Origin: Mycobacterium sp. IDR2000157661
Lineage (GTDB): Bacteria > Actinomycetota > Actinomycetes > Mycobacteriales > Mycobacteriaceae
NCBI RefSeq assembly: GCF_022317005.1
Contig: NZ_CP081006.1
Coordinates: forward strand, 1,240,001 to 1,304,000
DNA length: 64,000 nucleotides
Direction of reading: 5' to 3'
The stretch's first letter is position 1; each line of letters begins with the position of its first letter. A model generated the notes under the pieces. It saw only the letters and a list, made by a program, of their open reading frames with translations. It had not been told where the DNA came from and did not search any database. The translations under genes and the position numbers were made by a program. This document shows, one piece after another, positions 31,016 to 40,264 of this stretch.

Positions 31016-32252
31016 ATGGACCTCGTGGTCGGCCTGTCGTTGACGTCCAGCACGGTGAGATGGGTGCTGGTCGAGGGCGCGACGGGCGAGGGTGCGACCG
31101 TCGACCGCGGCGCATTCGACTTCGACGCCGCCGTCGAGCCCGACGATCTGCTCGACGTGGTCCTCGCCGACGTGGTCCACACCGTCCACGCGATCGGCGT
31201 GACCTGGACCGTCGAAGCCGAGCAGGCGACGTCCGGTCTGCTCGAGGCGCTGTCGGCGCGGGGGTACGGCAACGCGATCGCGGTGTCGCAACTCGAGGCC
31301 GCCGAAGTGCTGGCCGCCGGTCTGGCAGAGATCGCGGACTACGACGACGTCGCGGTGTGCATCGTCGAACCCGACGCCGCGGTCGTCGCGATGGTCGATG
31401 CCGGTGGGGTGATGGTCGAACACATCGCGAGGCCGCAAGACGGAGCCGACTTCATCGAGTTGCCGAGCAGCATCATCGCCACGCTCGAACTCAACGAGTG
31501 GCAACCCGATGCGGTCTTCGTCGTCGGCTCAGCGGGCGACCTGGAACTCGTCCAATCCACGCTGGACGCCGTGACCACCTCGCCGGTCTTCTCCGCCACT
31601 GACGCCGATCTGGCGCTGGCACGGGGAGCGGCGCTCGCGTCGGCGCGCGCCGTCAACTCGTTGGACGTGACGAGTCCACGGCTGCCGGTGCGAGTCAGTG
31701 CGCTGGCGTCGGTGCTGGTCGCCGCGGTGGTGACGTTCGTCGTCTCGCTGTCCGCGGCGGTCGGTCTCACCCTCACCGGCGGTCACGAAGCGCCGCAAGC
31801 CGCCGACACCGTCGAGGAACCCCTCGATGATTCGGACGGCCCACCCGCAGCGGCCGCCGACAAGCCGACGACTCCGGCCGAGGCGATGCCCGTCGTCGCG
31901 CAGACCATTGCCGCGGTTGCGCCGCCGCCGGCAGCGCCGGTCGCCGAGAGCTACGACCCGCCCGCGTACGTCCCGCCGGCCCCCGCGTACGTCCCGCCGG
32001 CCCCGCGTACGTCCCGCCGGCCCCGGCACCCGCGTATTCGCCGCCTCCGCCGGTCTACAGCCCGCCGGCCCCGGTCTATTCACCGCCTCCCCGGCATATG
32101 TGCCGCCGGCTCCGGCCCCCGCCTACACCCCACCCGCGCCGAACTATGTTCCGCCGGTGGCGCCGCAGCCGCGCCTGCGGGACCGGATCATCGAGCGCAT
32201 CCCGATCATCAACCGGTTCCACGAACCGGACTATTCGTACCCCCCGCGGTAG
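31016..32252 (+). pseudogene. DUF7159-type membrane protein with two apparent frameshifts in its Pro-rich repeat
   Basis: The N-terminal 240 residues (VVGLSLTSSTVRWVLVEG start) match a mycobacterial family typified by Rv0311-like proteins, followed by one membrane segment (about 229-252) and repeats of YVPPAP. In repeat three a run of five C becomes four (32001-32004) and the frame is lost. A second C-run at 32089-32092 shifts it again. Adding one C to each restores the repeat and a conserved ending (RIIERIPIINRF) to the stop at 32252. Either a decayed or phase-variable gene, or two homopolymer assembly errors. Confidence 0.72.
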
Positions 32253-32254
32253 TC

Positions 32255-32707
32255 CTAGGGGCAGGCCGCCGCAGCGTCGTCTCGGATCGGCAGACCGGTG
32301 GGCAGCGTGTAGGTCACCGTCGCCTCGGCGTGCTCGGCGCCGGCGTTCGACACGATGTGCGGGATGCCGGCCGGAATGAAGATGGCCTGGCCGGCGGTGA
32401 ACGCCGCGGGCGCGCATCCCTGTGCGGTCTGCAGCTGGACGGTGCCTGCGTTGATCACCGAATACTCCGGCCCCGCATGGGTGTGCCATCCGCTGCTGGA
32501 GTCCGGGCCCAGGACGAGGTTCTGCACGTACAACGTCGTCGGCTGTCCCACCGAGAAGATGGCGACCGGCGCGGTCGTGGTGCCCTCGGCCACATCGGTG
32601 CGCTGGATCTCGCCTTCGGCGGGCGTGGCCCGCGCCGTCGCGGTCAGTGTCGCCGCCATGACGGGCGCGATTGCCGCCGCCACGATCGCTGCACGCTTCA
32701 TGTCCAC
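32255..32707 (-). CDS. Exported cupin-domain protein
   Basis: 150 residues (or 148 from the second ATG). Signal peptide AAIVAAAIAPVMAATLTATARA, then one cupin barrel with metal motif GWHTHAGPEYSVI (about 73-85) and second motif AIFIPAGIPHIVSNAG (about 107-122). Small exported cupins bind metals or small ligands; enzymatic role unknown. Its stop is two bases from the convergent DUF7159 stop. Confidence 0.85.
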   Translation of the reverse strand: MDMKRAAIVAAAIAPVMAATLTATARATPAEGEIQRTDVAEGTTTAPVAIFSVGQPTTLYVQNLVLGPDSSSGWHTHAGPEYSVINAGTVQLQTAQGCAPAAFTAGQAIFIPAGIPHIVSNAGAEHAEATVTYTLPTGLPIRDDAAAACP

Positions 32708-32742
32708 CGTTCCCCTTCGCTCGACCCGCGGGCTCGTCGGGA

Positions 32743-34482
32743 TTATCCCCCCGGGACCTGGATCGGGATCGGTACCGGCACAAACGGCACCGTCAGCAGA
32801 GTCGTGGTCATCGGGGCGGTGGTGGGAGTCATTGTCATGGATGTCGGCGATGTCGGCGACGCCGTCGACGTCGTCGACGTCGTCGATGTCGTGGTCGCCG
32901 GCGTGGTGGTGGTTGTTGTCGGTGCCGTGGTCGTCGTCGTGGTTGTCATGGTCGTCGTCGTGGTGGTCGTCGTCGTGGTGGTCGTACTGGTGGTCGGCGG
33001 TGTCGTGGTCACCGCGGTCACCGCACTCGAGGTCGCAGGCGCCACGCTGGTCTGCGGCGCTTGCGTCGCCGGCGGCGGGGCGTCGGTCACCGTGACCGTT
33101 CGGTCCTGCGGACCCGGCTGCGGTGCCGCGCTGGTGGGAGCCACCGACGGCGCCGGACGGGGCGGTTCGGTGGCTTCGGTGCTGTCCGTCGCGCCCGTCA
33201 GCGCGATCGCGACACCACCGACCGCGACCAAGGCGACGGCCGCTGCCAAACCGAAGACCACACCGGGCAGCCGGTGCCAGGTGGGCGGCTCGTCGATCGG
33301 TCCGGTCGCGGGAACGTGCTGCACCGGCGACCGCATCGAGGCGACCTCGAAGTCGTAGGCCTCATACGGCTGCAGGTAGGGCAGCGGTTCGTCGGCCCCG
33401 GCGTCGTCCTGCGACCACGCCAGCGCACGAAATGTCGAGGAGCCGGAATCGGCGTCGACGGGCGCTACCACCGACGCCAGCCCGGTCGGTGCCGCGGCGG
33501 CCGAACCGTCGGCGGCCAGCAGCCCGGCGCCCACGCCCGCGTCCAGCCCGGGTTGCAGTGTCGTCACGACGGGCACGGGCGCGTGTTCGCTGAGCCGCCT
33601 GCCGATAAGCGGGATCGCCGCACCACCGCCGGCCGCGGCGATCGCAGTGACTTGATCCCAGCCGATACCGTTGCGCCGCAACAGGTTATCGAGCTCGGAC
33701 AATACACCGGCGAGTGGCTCGTCGATCAGCGACTCCAACTCGGGTCGCGTGACCTGGATCGCCGACCGGTAGCCCGGCAGCTCGGCGACCAACTCGGTGG
33801 ACTCGACCGCCGAGAGTCGTTCCTTGGCGTGGCGACAGTCCTCTCGAAGCCTGGTCAGCGACTCGACCGCGGCGGTGCCCGCCGGGTCCACCTCTCCGGT
33901 GGCGGCGATGCCGTCGAGCGCGTAGGTGACCAATGCCTGATCCAGCAGATCACCGGAGAAGTCGGGGTAACGGGTCGTCACGTCGACCGCCGCGAAGCCG
34001 GCTGCGGCGTCGGCCACGGTGATGCTCGTGCCTCCGCCGCCGAAATCGAGCAAGACGATCACGCCCTGCGGCGGAAGCCCCCGATGATCGTGCAGCGCCG
34101 TCAGCGACGCCACGGCGTCGGATACCAGTCGCGCCGCAGCGCCCCCCGGCTGCAACGCCGGTTCAGCACGCATCGCACCGCGCAAGGCCCACAGCGTCGA
34201 GGGCCGCCAGTGCGCGGGCACCGCGACGACCACATCGGCCGGCGACGCGCCACCGCTGTCGGTGATCAGCGCGGCCAGTGCTTCGGCGAGCAGCTTTTCG
34301 GCCGAATGCGCCGACCCGTCCGCGGCGATCAGCGGCACCGAGTCGCCGACCCGCTCGACGAACCCGGCCATCGCCGCACCGCTCGGCAAGGTGAGCGCCG
34401 AACGCCGCGTCACAGGTTGATTGCCGACTCGCGCCGCGACCAAGTTCGTCGTTCCGACCGACAACCCCAACGGGTCGCTCAT
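32743..34482 (-). CDS. Membrane-anchored Hsp70-like protein with Thr-rich tail (Rv0312-like)
   Basis: 579 residues. The N-terminal 370 are an actin/Hsp70-type ATPase: LGLSVGTTNLVAA start (phosphate 1), LLDFGGGGTSI (phosphate 2) and IAAAGGGAAIPLI (adenosine motif). A membrane segment lies near 408-430. The outer part is a Pro/Thr linker with long runs of threonine, and a hydrophobic Pro end. There is no substrate-binding domain like that of DnaK. M. tuberculosis Rv0312 is a comparable Pro/Thr-rich protein beside Rv0311 and Rv0310c, as here. A sensor-like role linking cytosolic ATP state to the envelope is conceivable. Confidence 0.82.
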   Translation of the reverse strand: MSDPLGLSVGTTNLVAARVGNQPVTRRSALTLPSGAAMAGFVERVGDSVPLIAADGSAHSAEKLLAEALAALITDSGGASPADVVVAVPAHWRPSTLWALRGAMRAEPALQPGGAAARLVSDAVASLTALHDHRGLPPQGVIVLLDFGGGGTSITVADAAAGFAAVDVTTRYPDFSGDLLDQALVTYALDGIAATGEVDPAGTAAVESLTRLREDCRHAKERLSAVESTELVAELPGYRSAIQVTRPELESLIDEPLAGVLSELDNLLRRNGIGWDQVTAIAAAGGGAAIPLIGRRLSEHAPVPVVTTLQPGLDAGVGAGLLAADGSAAAAPTGLASVVAPVDADSGSSTFRALAWSQDDAGADEPLPYLQPYEAYDFEVASMRSPVQHVPATGPIDEPPTWHRLPGVVFGLAAAVALVAVGGVAIALTGATDSTEATEPPRPAPSVAPTSAAPQPGPQDRTVTVTDAPPPATQAPQTSVAPATSSAVTAVTTTPPTTSTTTTTTTTTTTTMTTTTTTTAPTTTTTTPATTTSTTSTTSTASPTSPTSMTMTPTTAPMTTTLLTVPFVPVPIPIQVPGG

Positions 34483-34592
34483 AACGGACCACACGATAGC
34501 CGTCGGACCTCGGCGAACCGGTCAGACACTCCGGACCAACGCCCTTCGGGCACCGCTGTTTTGACTCCTGTCAAACGGGTACCTGCTGGGCC

Positions 34593-36110
34593 ATGACCTC
34601 TCTGTGGCTGGCAAACCGCGTCCAGCAGTCGGCACCGCCTCGGCCCCTCACCGAATCGGATCGCTCCGCCGACGTCGTGGTGGTGGGCGCGGGGATCACG
34701 GGGCTCGTCACGGCGGTTCTGCTTGCGCGCGCAGGCAAGGACGTGCTGGTGCTCGAGGCGCAGTTCGTCGGCGCCGGCGCCACCGGCAACACGACGGCGA
34801 AGGTGAGCCTGTTGCAGCACACCAAGCTGTCGAAGATCGTCAACAAGCACGGCGCCAAGACCGCCCGCCAGTATGTAGACGGCAACCGCGAGGGACAGGA
34901 CTGGCTGATCCGGCACTGCGAGGCCCACGGGTTGTCCATCCAGCGCGAGGACGCGTTCACCTACGCGCAGTCGGAGAAGGGCGTGTCGTCGGCCCGCCAG
35001 GAACTGCAGGCGTGCGAAGCGGCCGGGCTGGAGGTGGACTGGGTCGACGACATCCCGGGAGAGGCCGGAGTGCCGTTCCCGTTCCACGGCGCGGTCCGGC
35101 TGGCGAACCAGGCCCAGTTCGACCCCATGCCGCTGCTCGACAGCCTGGTGGTTGAGGTCGAGGAGCGTGGGGGCCGCCTCGCTCAAGGCGTTCGGGTGCA
35201 GAAGGTTTCGGACAAGGGTGACGGGCTGGCGCTGGGCGTGCGTACTACCGCGGGTGACGAGTTCGAGGTACACACCGAACAATGTGTGCTCGCCACCGGC
35301 ATCCCGATCCTGGATCGCGGCGGCTTCTTCGCCCGTCTCAAGCCGCAGCGCTCCTACTGCATGGCCTACAAGGTGCCCGGCACCATCACCCGCGGCATGT
35401 ACATATCGGCCGACTCGCCCACACGCTCATTGCGGTACGCACCCACACCCGACGGCGACCGTCTCATCGCCGGCGGGGCAGGCCATCCGGTCGGCCACGA
35501 GAAGAGCCCGGCGTCGTCCGTGCAGGAGCTGGACCACTGGACCAAGCTGCACTACCCCGGCGCGATGCAGACGAACTACTGGTCGGCCCAGGACTACTCG
35601 CCCATCGACGAGCTGCCCTACGTCGGGCCGATCCTGCCCGGCCACGACAAGATCTTCGTCGCAACGGGATTCGACAAGTGGGGCATGACCAACGGCACGG
35701 CTGCCGCGCTCGCGTTGTCCAGCCGGATCCTCGGCGGGCGGATGGACTGGGCAGAGGCCTTCGCGAGTTGGAGCCCGCACGAGCTGTCGGGGATCCCGAA
35801 GGCGATGCAGAACAACGCTCAGGTCGCGCTGTATCTGACCCGCGGCTGGATCACCCCGATCACGCGCACGCTCAACCGCACACCTGACGACGGCGGCGTG
35901 GTCAGTGGCCCGCCGTGGGACCTCGAGGCCCGCAGCGTGGTCGACGGAAAGGAGCACCGCGTGTCGCCGGTGTGCCCGCACCTGGGCGGTATCGTCAACT
36001 GGAACGACGCCGACGAGACGTGGGAATGCCCACTGCACGGGTCGCGCTTCGCGCCCGACGGCACCCTGCTGGAGGGGCCCGCCACTCGTAACCTCACTGC
36101 GGCACAGTAG
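34593..36110 (+). CDS. FAD-dependent oxidoreductase with C-terminal Rieske domain
   Basis: 505 residues. DAO-type FAD domain (VVVVGAGITGLVTAVLLARAG near 27-47) covers about 1-400, and a Rieske [2Fe-2S] domain covers about 415-500 with CPHLGG and CPLHGS providing the two Cys and two His ligands. Such fusions are found in actinobacteria and cyanobacteria; substrate unknown, possibly an amine or amino acid. Soluble, no signal peptide. It overlaps the convergent membrane-protein gene by 17 bases. Confidence 0.9.
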   Translation: MTSLWLANRVQQSAPPRPLTESDRSADVVVVGAGITGLVTAVLLARAGKDVLVLEAQFVGAGATGNTTAKVSLLQHTKLSKIVNKHGAKTARQYVDGNREGQDWLIRHCEAHGLSIQREDAFTYAQSEKGVSSARQELQACEAAGLEVDWVDDIPGEAGVPFPFHGAVRLANQAQFDPMPLLDSLVVEVEERGGRLAQGVRVQKVSDKGDGLALGVRTTAGDEFEVHTEQCVLATGIPILDRGGFFARLKPQRSYCMAYKVPGTITRGMYISADSPTRSLRYAPTPDGDRLIAGGAGHPVGHEKSPASSVQELDHWTKLHYPGAMQTNYWSAQDYSPIDELPYVGPILPGHDKIFVATGFDKWGMTNGTAAALALSSRILGGRMDWAEAFASWSPHELSGIPKAMQNNAQVALYLTRGWITPITRTLNRTPDDGGVVSGPPWDLEARSVVDGKEHRVSPVCPHLGGIVNWNDADETWECPLHGSRFAPDGTLLEGPATRNLTAAQ

Positions 36111-36855
36111 TTCTCGGTTTGTCCGGTGCCATACGCCGGACCGCTACCGAGCCGAGTATGCCGATGACGATCAGCGCGATCGCCACCGCGTCGGGCACCG
36201 AGTCTGACACCCAGCCGACGATCCCGGTGACCGTGACGAACGGCGGCAGCCAGTCGACGGTACCGATCCACGACGTCGTCTCGCCGATTGCGTGGTCGGG
36301 ATAGAACTCGGTGAACGACGCGGCGAAGACCACGGCGCCGATCGGGATGATCCACGCGGTCCAAAAGTTGTCGTTGTCGCCCAGCACCGCGTCGCCGATC
36401 GCACCCGCGATCGCCGACACGACGAAGGCGCCTGCCCAGGCGCCCGAGATCGCGAAGTTGATGCGGCGGAACGCTTCGGTGTCCCAGTGTTCCGGCGGCG
36501 TCGTCTCCCTCGCGTAGGCCATGGTGAACGGCCGGCGCAGGATCAGCGTGGTGAGCGCGAAGACGGCCAGCACGATGTTGCTCAGTTCTCCGGCCCACAG
36601 TTGCAGCCAGTCGATCGCCGGATCCGGTGCCACCAGGCCCAGCACGGCGAGCACGGCGAAGTAGGCGATCGTGAGGACCTCGAGTGCGTGCACCCGCGCG
36701 CCGCGGCGGGTGCCGACCCACAGAGTCAGAAGGGCCAGGCCGAGCGCGGCTGAGGCGGCCTCCTCGAACCGGCCCGGACCGGCAACCACCGCCATGAGGA
36801 TCCACGGGGCCAGTCCGGCGAACGGAGATTTGACGAAGCCGTCAAGGAATTTCAT
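36094..36855 (-). CDS. Multi-pass membrane protein, unknown
   Basis: 253 residues with about seven hydrophobic segments and short loops. The ATG at 36855 (MKFLDGFVKSPF) is preferred over one 39 bases upstream because the conserved part begins there. The family is not recognised with certainty; composition resembles low-characterised mycobacterial membrane proteins. Convergent with the Rieske/FAD gene and divergent from the SnoaL-like gene. Confidence 0.75.
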   Translation of the reverse strand: MKFLDGFVKSPFAGLAPWILMAVVAGPGRFEEAASAALGLALLTLWVGTRRGARVHALEVLTIAYFAVLAVLGLVAPDPAIDWLQLWAGELSNIVLAVFALTTLILRRPFTMAYARETTPPEHWDTEAFRRINFAISGAWAGAFVVSAIAGAIGDAVLGDNDNFWTAWIIPIGAVVFAASFTEFYPDHAIGETTSWIGTVDWLPPFVTVTGIVGWVSDSVPDAVAIALIVIGILGSVAVRRMAPDKPRTTVPQ

Positions 36856-36893
36856 GCCCGGCACTGTACTGGCTGCCGTGGGGTTGTGCTGCA

Positions 36894-37361
36894 ATGTCGC
36901 TCATGGGTGACATCGACGACATCAAGCAAGTCAAGTACCGGTATCTGCGCGCGCTCGACACCAAGCACTGGGACGAGTTCGCCGACACCCTCACCGAGGA
37001 CGTGGTCGGCAAGTACGGCGAGTCAATCGGCGAGGAGCACCACTTCAAGAGCCGCGACGAGTTGGTCACGTTCATGCGCAACTCGCTGGGTCCCGAGGTG
37101 CTCACCGAACACCGCGTCACCCACCCCGAGATCACCGTGGACGGCGACGAGGCCACGGCGACCTGGTACCTACAGGACCGGGTGATCGCCCCGGACTTCA
37201 ACTTCATGCTGATCGGTGCGGGCTTCTACCACGACCGTTATCGGCGCACACCCGAAGGCTGGAAGATCAGCGAGACCGGATACGACCGCACCTACGACGC
37301 GTCGATGTCGACCGAGAACCTCAACTTCAAGGTCAAACCCGGTCGCGCGCTGAATATCTGA
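36894..37361 (+). CDS. SnoaL-like (NTF2-fold) protein, Rv0310c-like
   Basis: 155 residues of the SnoaL_4 type: DDIKQVKYRYLRALDTKHWDEF start, a LTEDVVGKYGE strand, VTHPEITVDGDEATATWYL, and a C-terminal strand pair. Members include dehydratases, isomerases and inactive binding proteins; no specific substrate can be read. It lies next to the L,D-transpeptidase-like gene as Rv0310c does to Rv0309. Confidence 0.85.
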   Translation: MSLMGDIDDIKQVKYRYLRALDTKHWDEFADTLTEDVVGKYGESIGEEHHFKSRDELVTFMRNSLGPEVLTEHRVTHPEITVDGDEATATWYLQDRVIAPDFNFMLIGAGFYHDRYRRTPEGWKISETGYDRTYDASMSTENLNFKVKPGRALNI

Positions 37362-37362
37362 G

Positions 37363-38016
37363 CTACTGGGCGATCGCGATCACTGCGCCGGGCCGCAGCC
37401 AACGCATGATCTCGACCAGTTTGGCATCGTCGATGGCCACACATCCCGCCGTCGGCCCGCCGTCGGTGGCGTGCAGGAAGAACGCGCCGCCGTTGCCGGG
37501 GACCCGGGCCTTGTTCACGCCCATCACCACGGCGTGCACATACTGCGGGATCTGGAGGTTCTCGGTGCCGCTGGCGGGGTCGGTGTCGAACGGGCACTGC
37601 GACTTCTCGCAGACCTGCATGGTGTTGTAGGTCGGGCTCTTCATGTCGCCGTCCCACCAATGGTTCGGTCCGACCTGCACATACGGCAGGCCGCCGCCGG
37701 GGTTCGGTGCCGTGCCGAAGGCGAAGTCGAGCGAATAGACGCCCACCGGCGTCTTCATCTGGCCGTCATGGGTTTGCGGCGCCATCCCGTTGGCGCCGAT
37801 CCAAGCGTCGATTCCCGCGGCGACGGGTTGCCAGCCCGCGGCGGTGCGCTGGTAGACATCCACCTTGGCCTTTGAGCCGCCAACTCCCACAACGGAAATG
37901 ACCTGGGTAGCGGCTCCGACCGACGAGGCGAACCACGGCGCGCCCTGGGCGCGGCTGACCGGCGCCGCGGCCAGCGACAGCACTGCCACGCAGAGCAGGG
38001 TCAGCAATCGGCGCAT
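37363..38016 (-). CDS. Exported L,D-transpeptidase-like (YkuD) protein, Rv0309-like
   Basis: 217 residues with a signal peptide (LLTLLCVAVLSLAAAPVSRA). The catalytic motif is HATDGGPTAGC, with Cys and His in the YkuD arrangement near 180-195, and a KTPVGVYSL segment near 88 is typical of the fold. Would cross-link or modify peptidoglycan outside the membrane. Its stop is two bases from the convergent SnoaL gene. Confidence 0.87.
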   Translation of the reverse strand: MRRLLTLLCVAVLSLAAAPVSRAQGAPWFASSVGAATQVISVVGVGGSKAKVDVYQRTAAGWQPVAAGIDAWIGANGMAPQTHDGQMKTPVGVYSLDFAFGTAPNPGGGLPYVQVGPNHWWDGDMKSPTYNTMQVCEKSQCPFDTDPASGTENLQIPQYVHAVVMGVNKARVPGNGGAFFLHATDGGPTAGCVAIDDAKLVEIMRWLRPGAVIAIAQ

Positions 38017-38100
38017 CGCAACATGCTAAGGCGCAACATGCTCTGCTTCGGGGAGGCCACGACAAGATTAGTTTTCCCTGACTGCGGATACGTTGAAGCA

Positions 38101-39591
38101 ATGGACTTGCTGCCCACCCGACGGCACCGCGGCATTCGGCAGATCGGTGCCGGCCTCGGCACTCTCGACCGAGAGGTGTTCGAGGCGATCGCCGACTCAC
38201 CGAGCCCGCTGCTCGACAGCGTCATGCCTCCGCTGACCAGGGCCGCCGACCATTCGAAGCTCTGGTTCGCGATAGCGGCCGCGCTCTTCGCGTTCGGCAA
38301 TCAGTCGGGGAAACGCGGCGCGAACCGAGGCGTGGTCAGCCTGGCGTTCACCAGCCTGCTGACCAACCAGGTGGCGAAGCGGGTGTGGCGGCGCCCGCGG
38401 CCGAACCGGCTGCTGGTGCCGCTGGCTCGGCAGACCCGGCGAATGCCGACCTCGAACTCGCTGCCCTCGGGACATTCCGCGAGCGCCGCCGCCTTCGCCG
38501 TGGGGGTCGGGTTGGAGAGTCCGCCGCTCGGGCTCGGTCTGGCGCTGCTGGCGGGGCTGGTCGGGATGTCGCGGATCGCGGTTGGCGCGCACTACCCCGG
38601 CGACGTGCTCGCAGGTTTCGGCGTCGGTGCGGCGGTGGCCGTACTGGGCGGTCGGGTGGTGCCGCCGGTGGTGCCGACGAAGGTGCCGGCCGCGGACCCG
38701 TTGCGGGTGCCGACCCTGGACCGGCCGGACGGCGCAGGAGTGGTGCTGGTGATCAACCCCGCATCCGGCGGCGGAAGAGGGGCGCGCGTCCTCGAAGAGG
38801 TCCGAGAGGCGTTGCCACGCACCGAGATCGTCGAGCTATCCGACGACGACGACGTCGATCAGGTGCTCGCGTCGGTGGCGGGGCGCGCCGAAGTGCTCGC
38901 CGTTGCGGGGGGCGACGGAACGGTGGCGTGCGCGGCGCGCACCGCGGCCGACGCCGGCCTTCCGCTGGCGGTGTTCCCGGGCGGCACCTTCAACCACTTC
39001 GCCAAGGACATCGGTTGCGACACCGTGGAGAAGACGGTGGCGGCGATCCGGCAGGGCAACATCTCGTGTGTGGACCTGGTGTGCCTGAACGACGGACACA
39101 TGGTGATCAACACGGCCAGCATCGGGGCGTATCCGATGTACGTGCAGACGCGGGAGAAGTACGAGCACAGGATCGGCAAGCCGCTGGCGGGTCTGTTCGC
39201 GATGTTCCACACGCTGCGGCACGGCGAGCCGGTGCGGATCCGCTACGACAACAAGCTGCTGCAGACGTCGCTGTTCTTCCTCGGCAACTCGACCTATCTG
39301 CCGTCGGGCTTCGCGCCTGCGCGGCGCACCCGGATGGACGACGGGCTGATGGACATCCGGATCCTGGAGACCGGTCGGCGGTTCAGCAGGTTGCGGATCC
39401 TGGTCTCGGTGGCGCTCGGCCGCCTCGAGCGCAGCCCGCTCTATCACGAACTTCGTGTGCCCGAGTTCGAGTTCACCTCGGTTGACGGGCCGACGGTGCT
39501 GGCCCACGACGGAGAGGTCGGCACCAGGGTGACGAAGGCGAGTTTCAAGGTGCGATACCGGGCGCTGCCGGTGTTTCGTCCGCTTCCCTGA
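38101..39591 (+). CDS. PAP2 phosphatase fused to diacylglycerol-kinase-type lipid kinase
   Basis: 496 residues. N-terminal PAP2 phosphatase: K93-to-RRPRP (98-101), SLPSGHS (120-126), SR 157-158 and GAHYPGDVLAG (162-172), so all three motifs are intact. The C-terminal part is a DAGK/YegS-type kinase: VINPASGGG (217-225), GGDGT (270-274) and PGGTFNHFAKDI (293-304). Both halves look active, giving opposite reactions on one chain (phosphatase and kinase on lipids). It probably acts in glycerolipid or polyprenol phosphate turnover. Convergent overlap of 47 bases with another PAP2 gene. Confidence 0.9.
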   Translation: MDLLPTRRHRGIRQIGAGLGTLDREVFEAIADSPSPLLDSVMPPLTRAADHSKLWFAIAAALFAFGNQSGKRGANRGVVSLAFTSLLTNQVAKRVWRRPRPNRLLVPLARQTRRMPTSNSLPSGHSASAAAFAVGVGLESPPLGLGLALLAGLVGMSRIAVGAHYPGDVLAGFGVGAAVAVLGGRVVPPVVPTKVPAADPLRVPTLDRPDGAGVVLVINPASGGGRGARVLEEVREALPRTEIVELSDDDDVDQVLASVAGRAEVLAVAGGDGTVACAARTAADAGLPLAVFPGGTFNHFAKDIGCDTVEKTVAAIRQGNISCVDLVCLNDGHMVINTASIGAYPMYVQTREKYEHRIGKPLAGLFAMFHTLRHGEPVRIRYDNKLLQTSLFFLGNSTYLPSGFAPARRTRMDDGLMDIRILETGRRFSRLRILVSVALGRLERSPLYHELRVPEFEFTSVDGPTVLAHDGEVGTRVTKASFKVRYRALPVFRPLP

Positions 39592-40216
39592 GGCGGGTCA
39601 ACGGCGGCACGGTCAGCAGGCATAACACGAAATACGCGTAGCCGAGCGCCCATCCGGCCAGCACGTCGGACGGGTGGTGCACGTTGAGCACGACGCGGCC
39701 GACGCCGATCAGGACGACGACCGCCGCGCCAAGGGCGACGAGCCAACCGCGCAGCGACGGCCGGACGGTCGGCAGGCCGACCGTCAGCAGCGCCAGGACG
39801 GCGACCAGCACGCCGAGGGCGTGGCCGGACGGAAACGCGGTGCCCAGCGCGGACACGAAGGCGGTGGCGGGTCGGGGGCGGTCGGCCGCTGCCTTGGCCG
39901 CTTCCGTGACCAGTCCGGCGAGGACAACGCTGACCAGCAGGAACATCGCGATGCGCGCCTTGCGCCGCACCAGGGCGACGACGATCAACACGATGGTGAA
40001 CAACCGGAGGGCCCCGGGTCCCAGGACGGTGCAGAACACATCCCACGCCTGCACCCAGTCCGGGCGCGACTCCCCGCGCTCGTAGGACATCTGCAGCGCC
40101 GCGGAATCCAGCGTCGACAGCCAGTCCCATTGCAGGGCCAAACCGGTCCACAGGATCGCGTAGACCGCCACCGCGGACACCGCCGAGGCGGTGAGCCAGC
40201 GCTTGTGCGGTGCCAT
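39545..40216 (-). CDS. PAP2-superfamily membrane phosphatase
   Basis: 223 residues with about six membrane helices. PAP2 motifs KAAADRPRP (near 109), FPSGHALG (near 128) and RVVLNVHHPSDVLAG (near 174) are complete. Acts on phosphatidate- or polyprenyl-phosphate-like lipids. Its 3' end overlaps the convergent PAP2-DagK gene, so two PAP2 enzymes sit tail to tail. Confidence 0.9.
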   Translation of the reverse strand: MAPHKRWLTASAVSAVAVYAILWTGLALQWDWLSTLDSAALQMSYERGESRPDWVQAWDVFCTVLGPGALRLFTIVLIVVALVRRKARIAMFLLVSVVLAGLVTEAAKAAADRPRPATAFVSALGTAFPSGHALGVLVAVLALLTVGLPTVRPSLRGWLVALGAAVVVLIGVGRVVLNVHHPSDVLAGWALGYAYFVLCLLTVPPLTRLREADETPAAPGIAP

Positions 40217-40264
40217 GGCTCCACCTCTACCACCGGTTCGCGGGGACGGTTAGGGTGGCTGCTC

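Noticed and set aside
30748..31272. Leftward frame with a hydrophobic stretch opposite the start of the DUF7159 gene
   Set aside because: Overlaps a better supported gene and lacks a credible start; likely promoter DNA.
32840..33000. Simple repeat of GTC/GTG/GTT triplets considered as a possible CRISPR or satellite repeat
   Set aside because: There is no regular spacer pattern; it encodes the Thr-rich tail on the minus strand.
32253..33358. Continuation of the DUF7159 frame far past its natural end
   Set aside because: After the C-run shift it reads antisense to the cupin and Hsp70-like genes; the long frame is a GC artefact.
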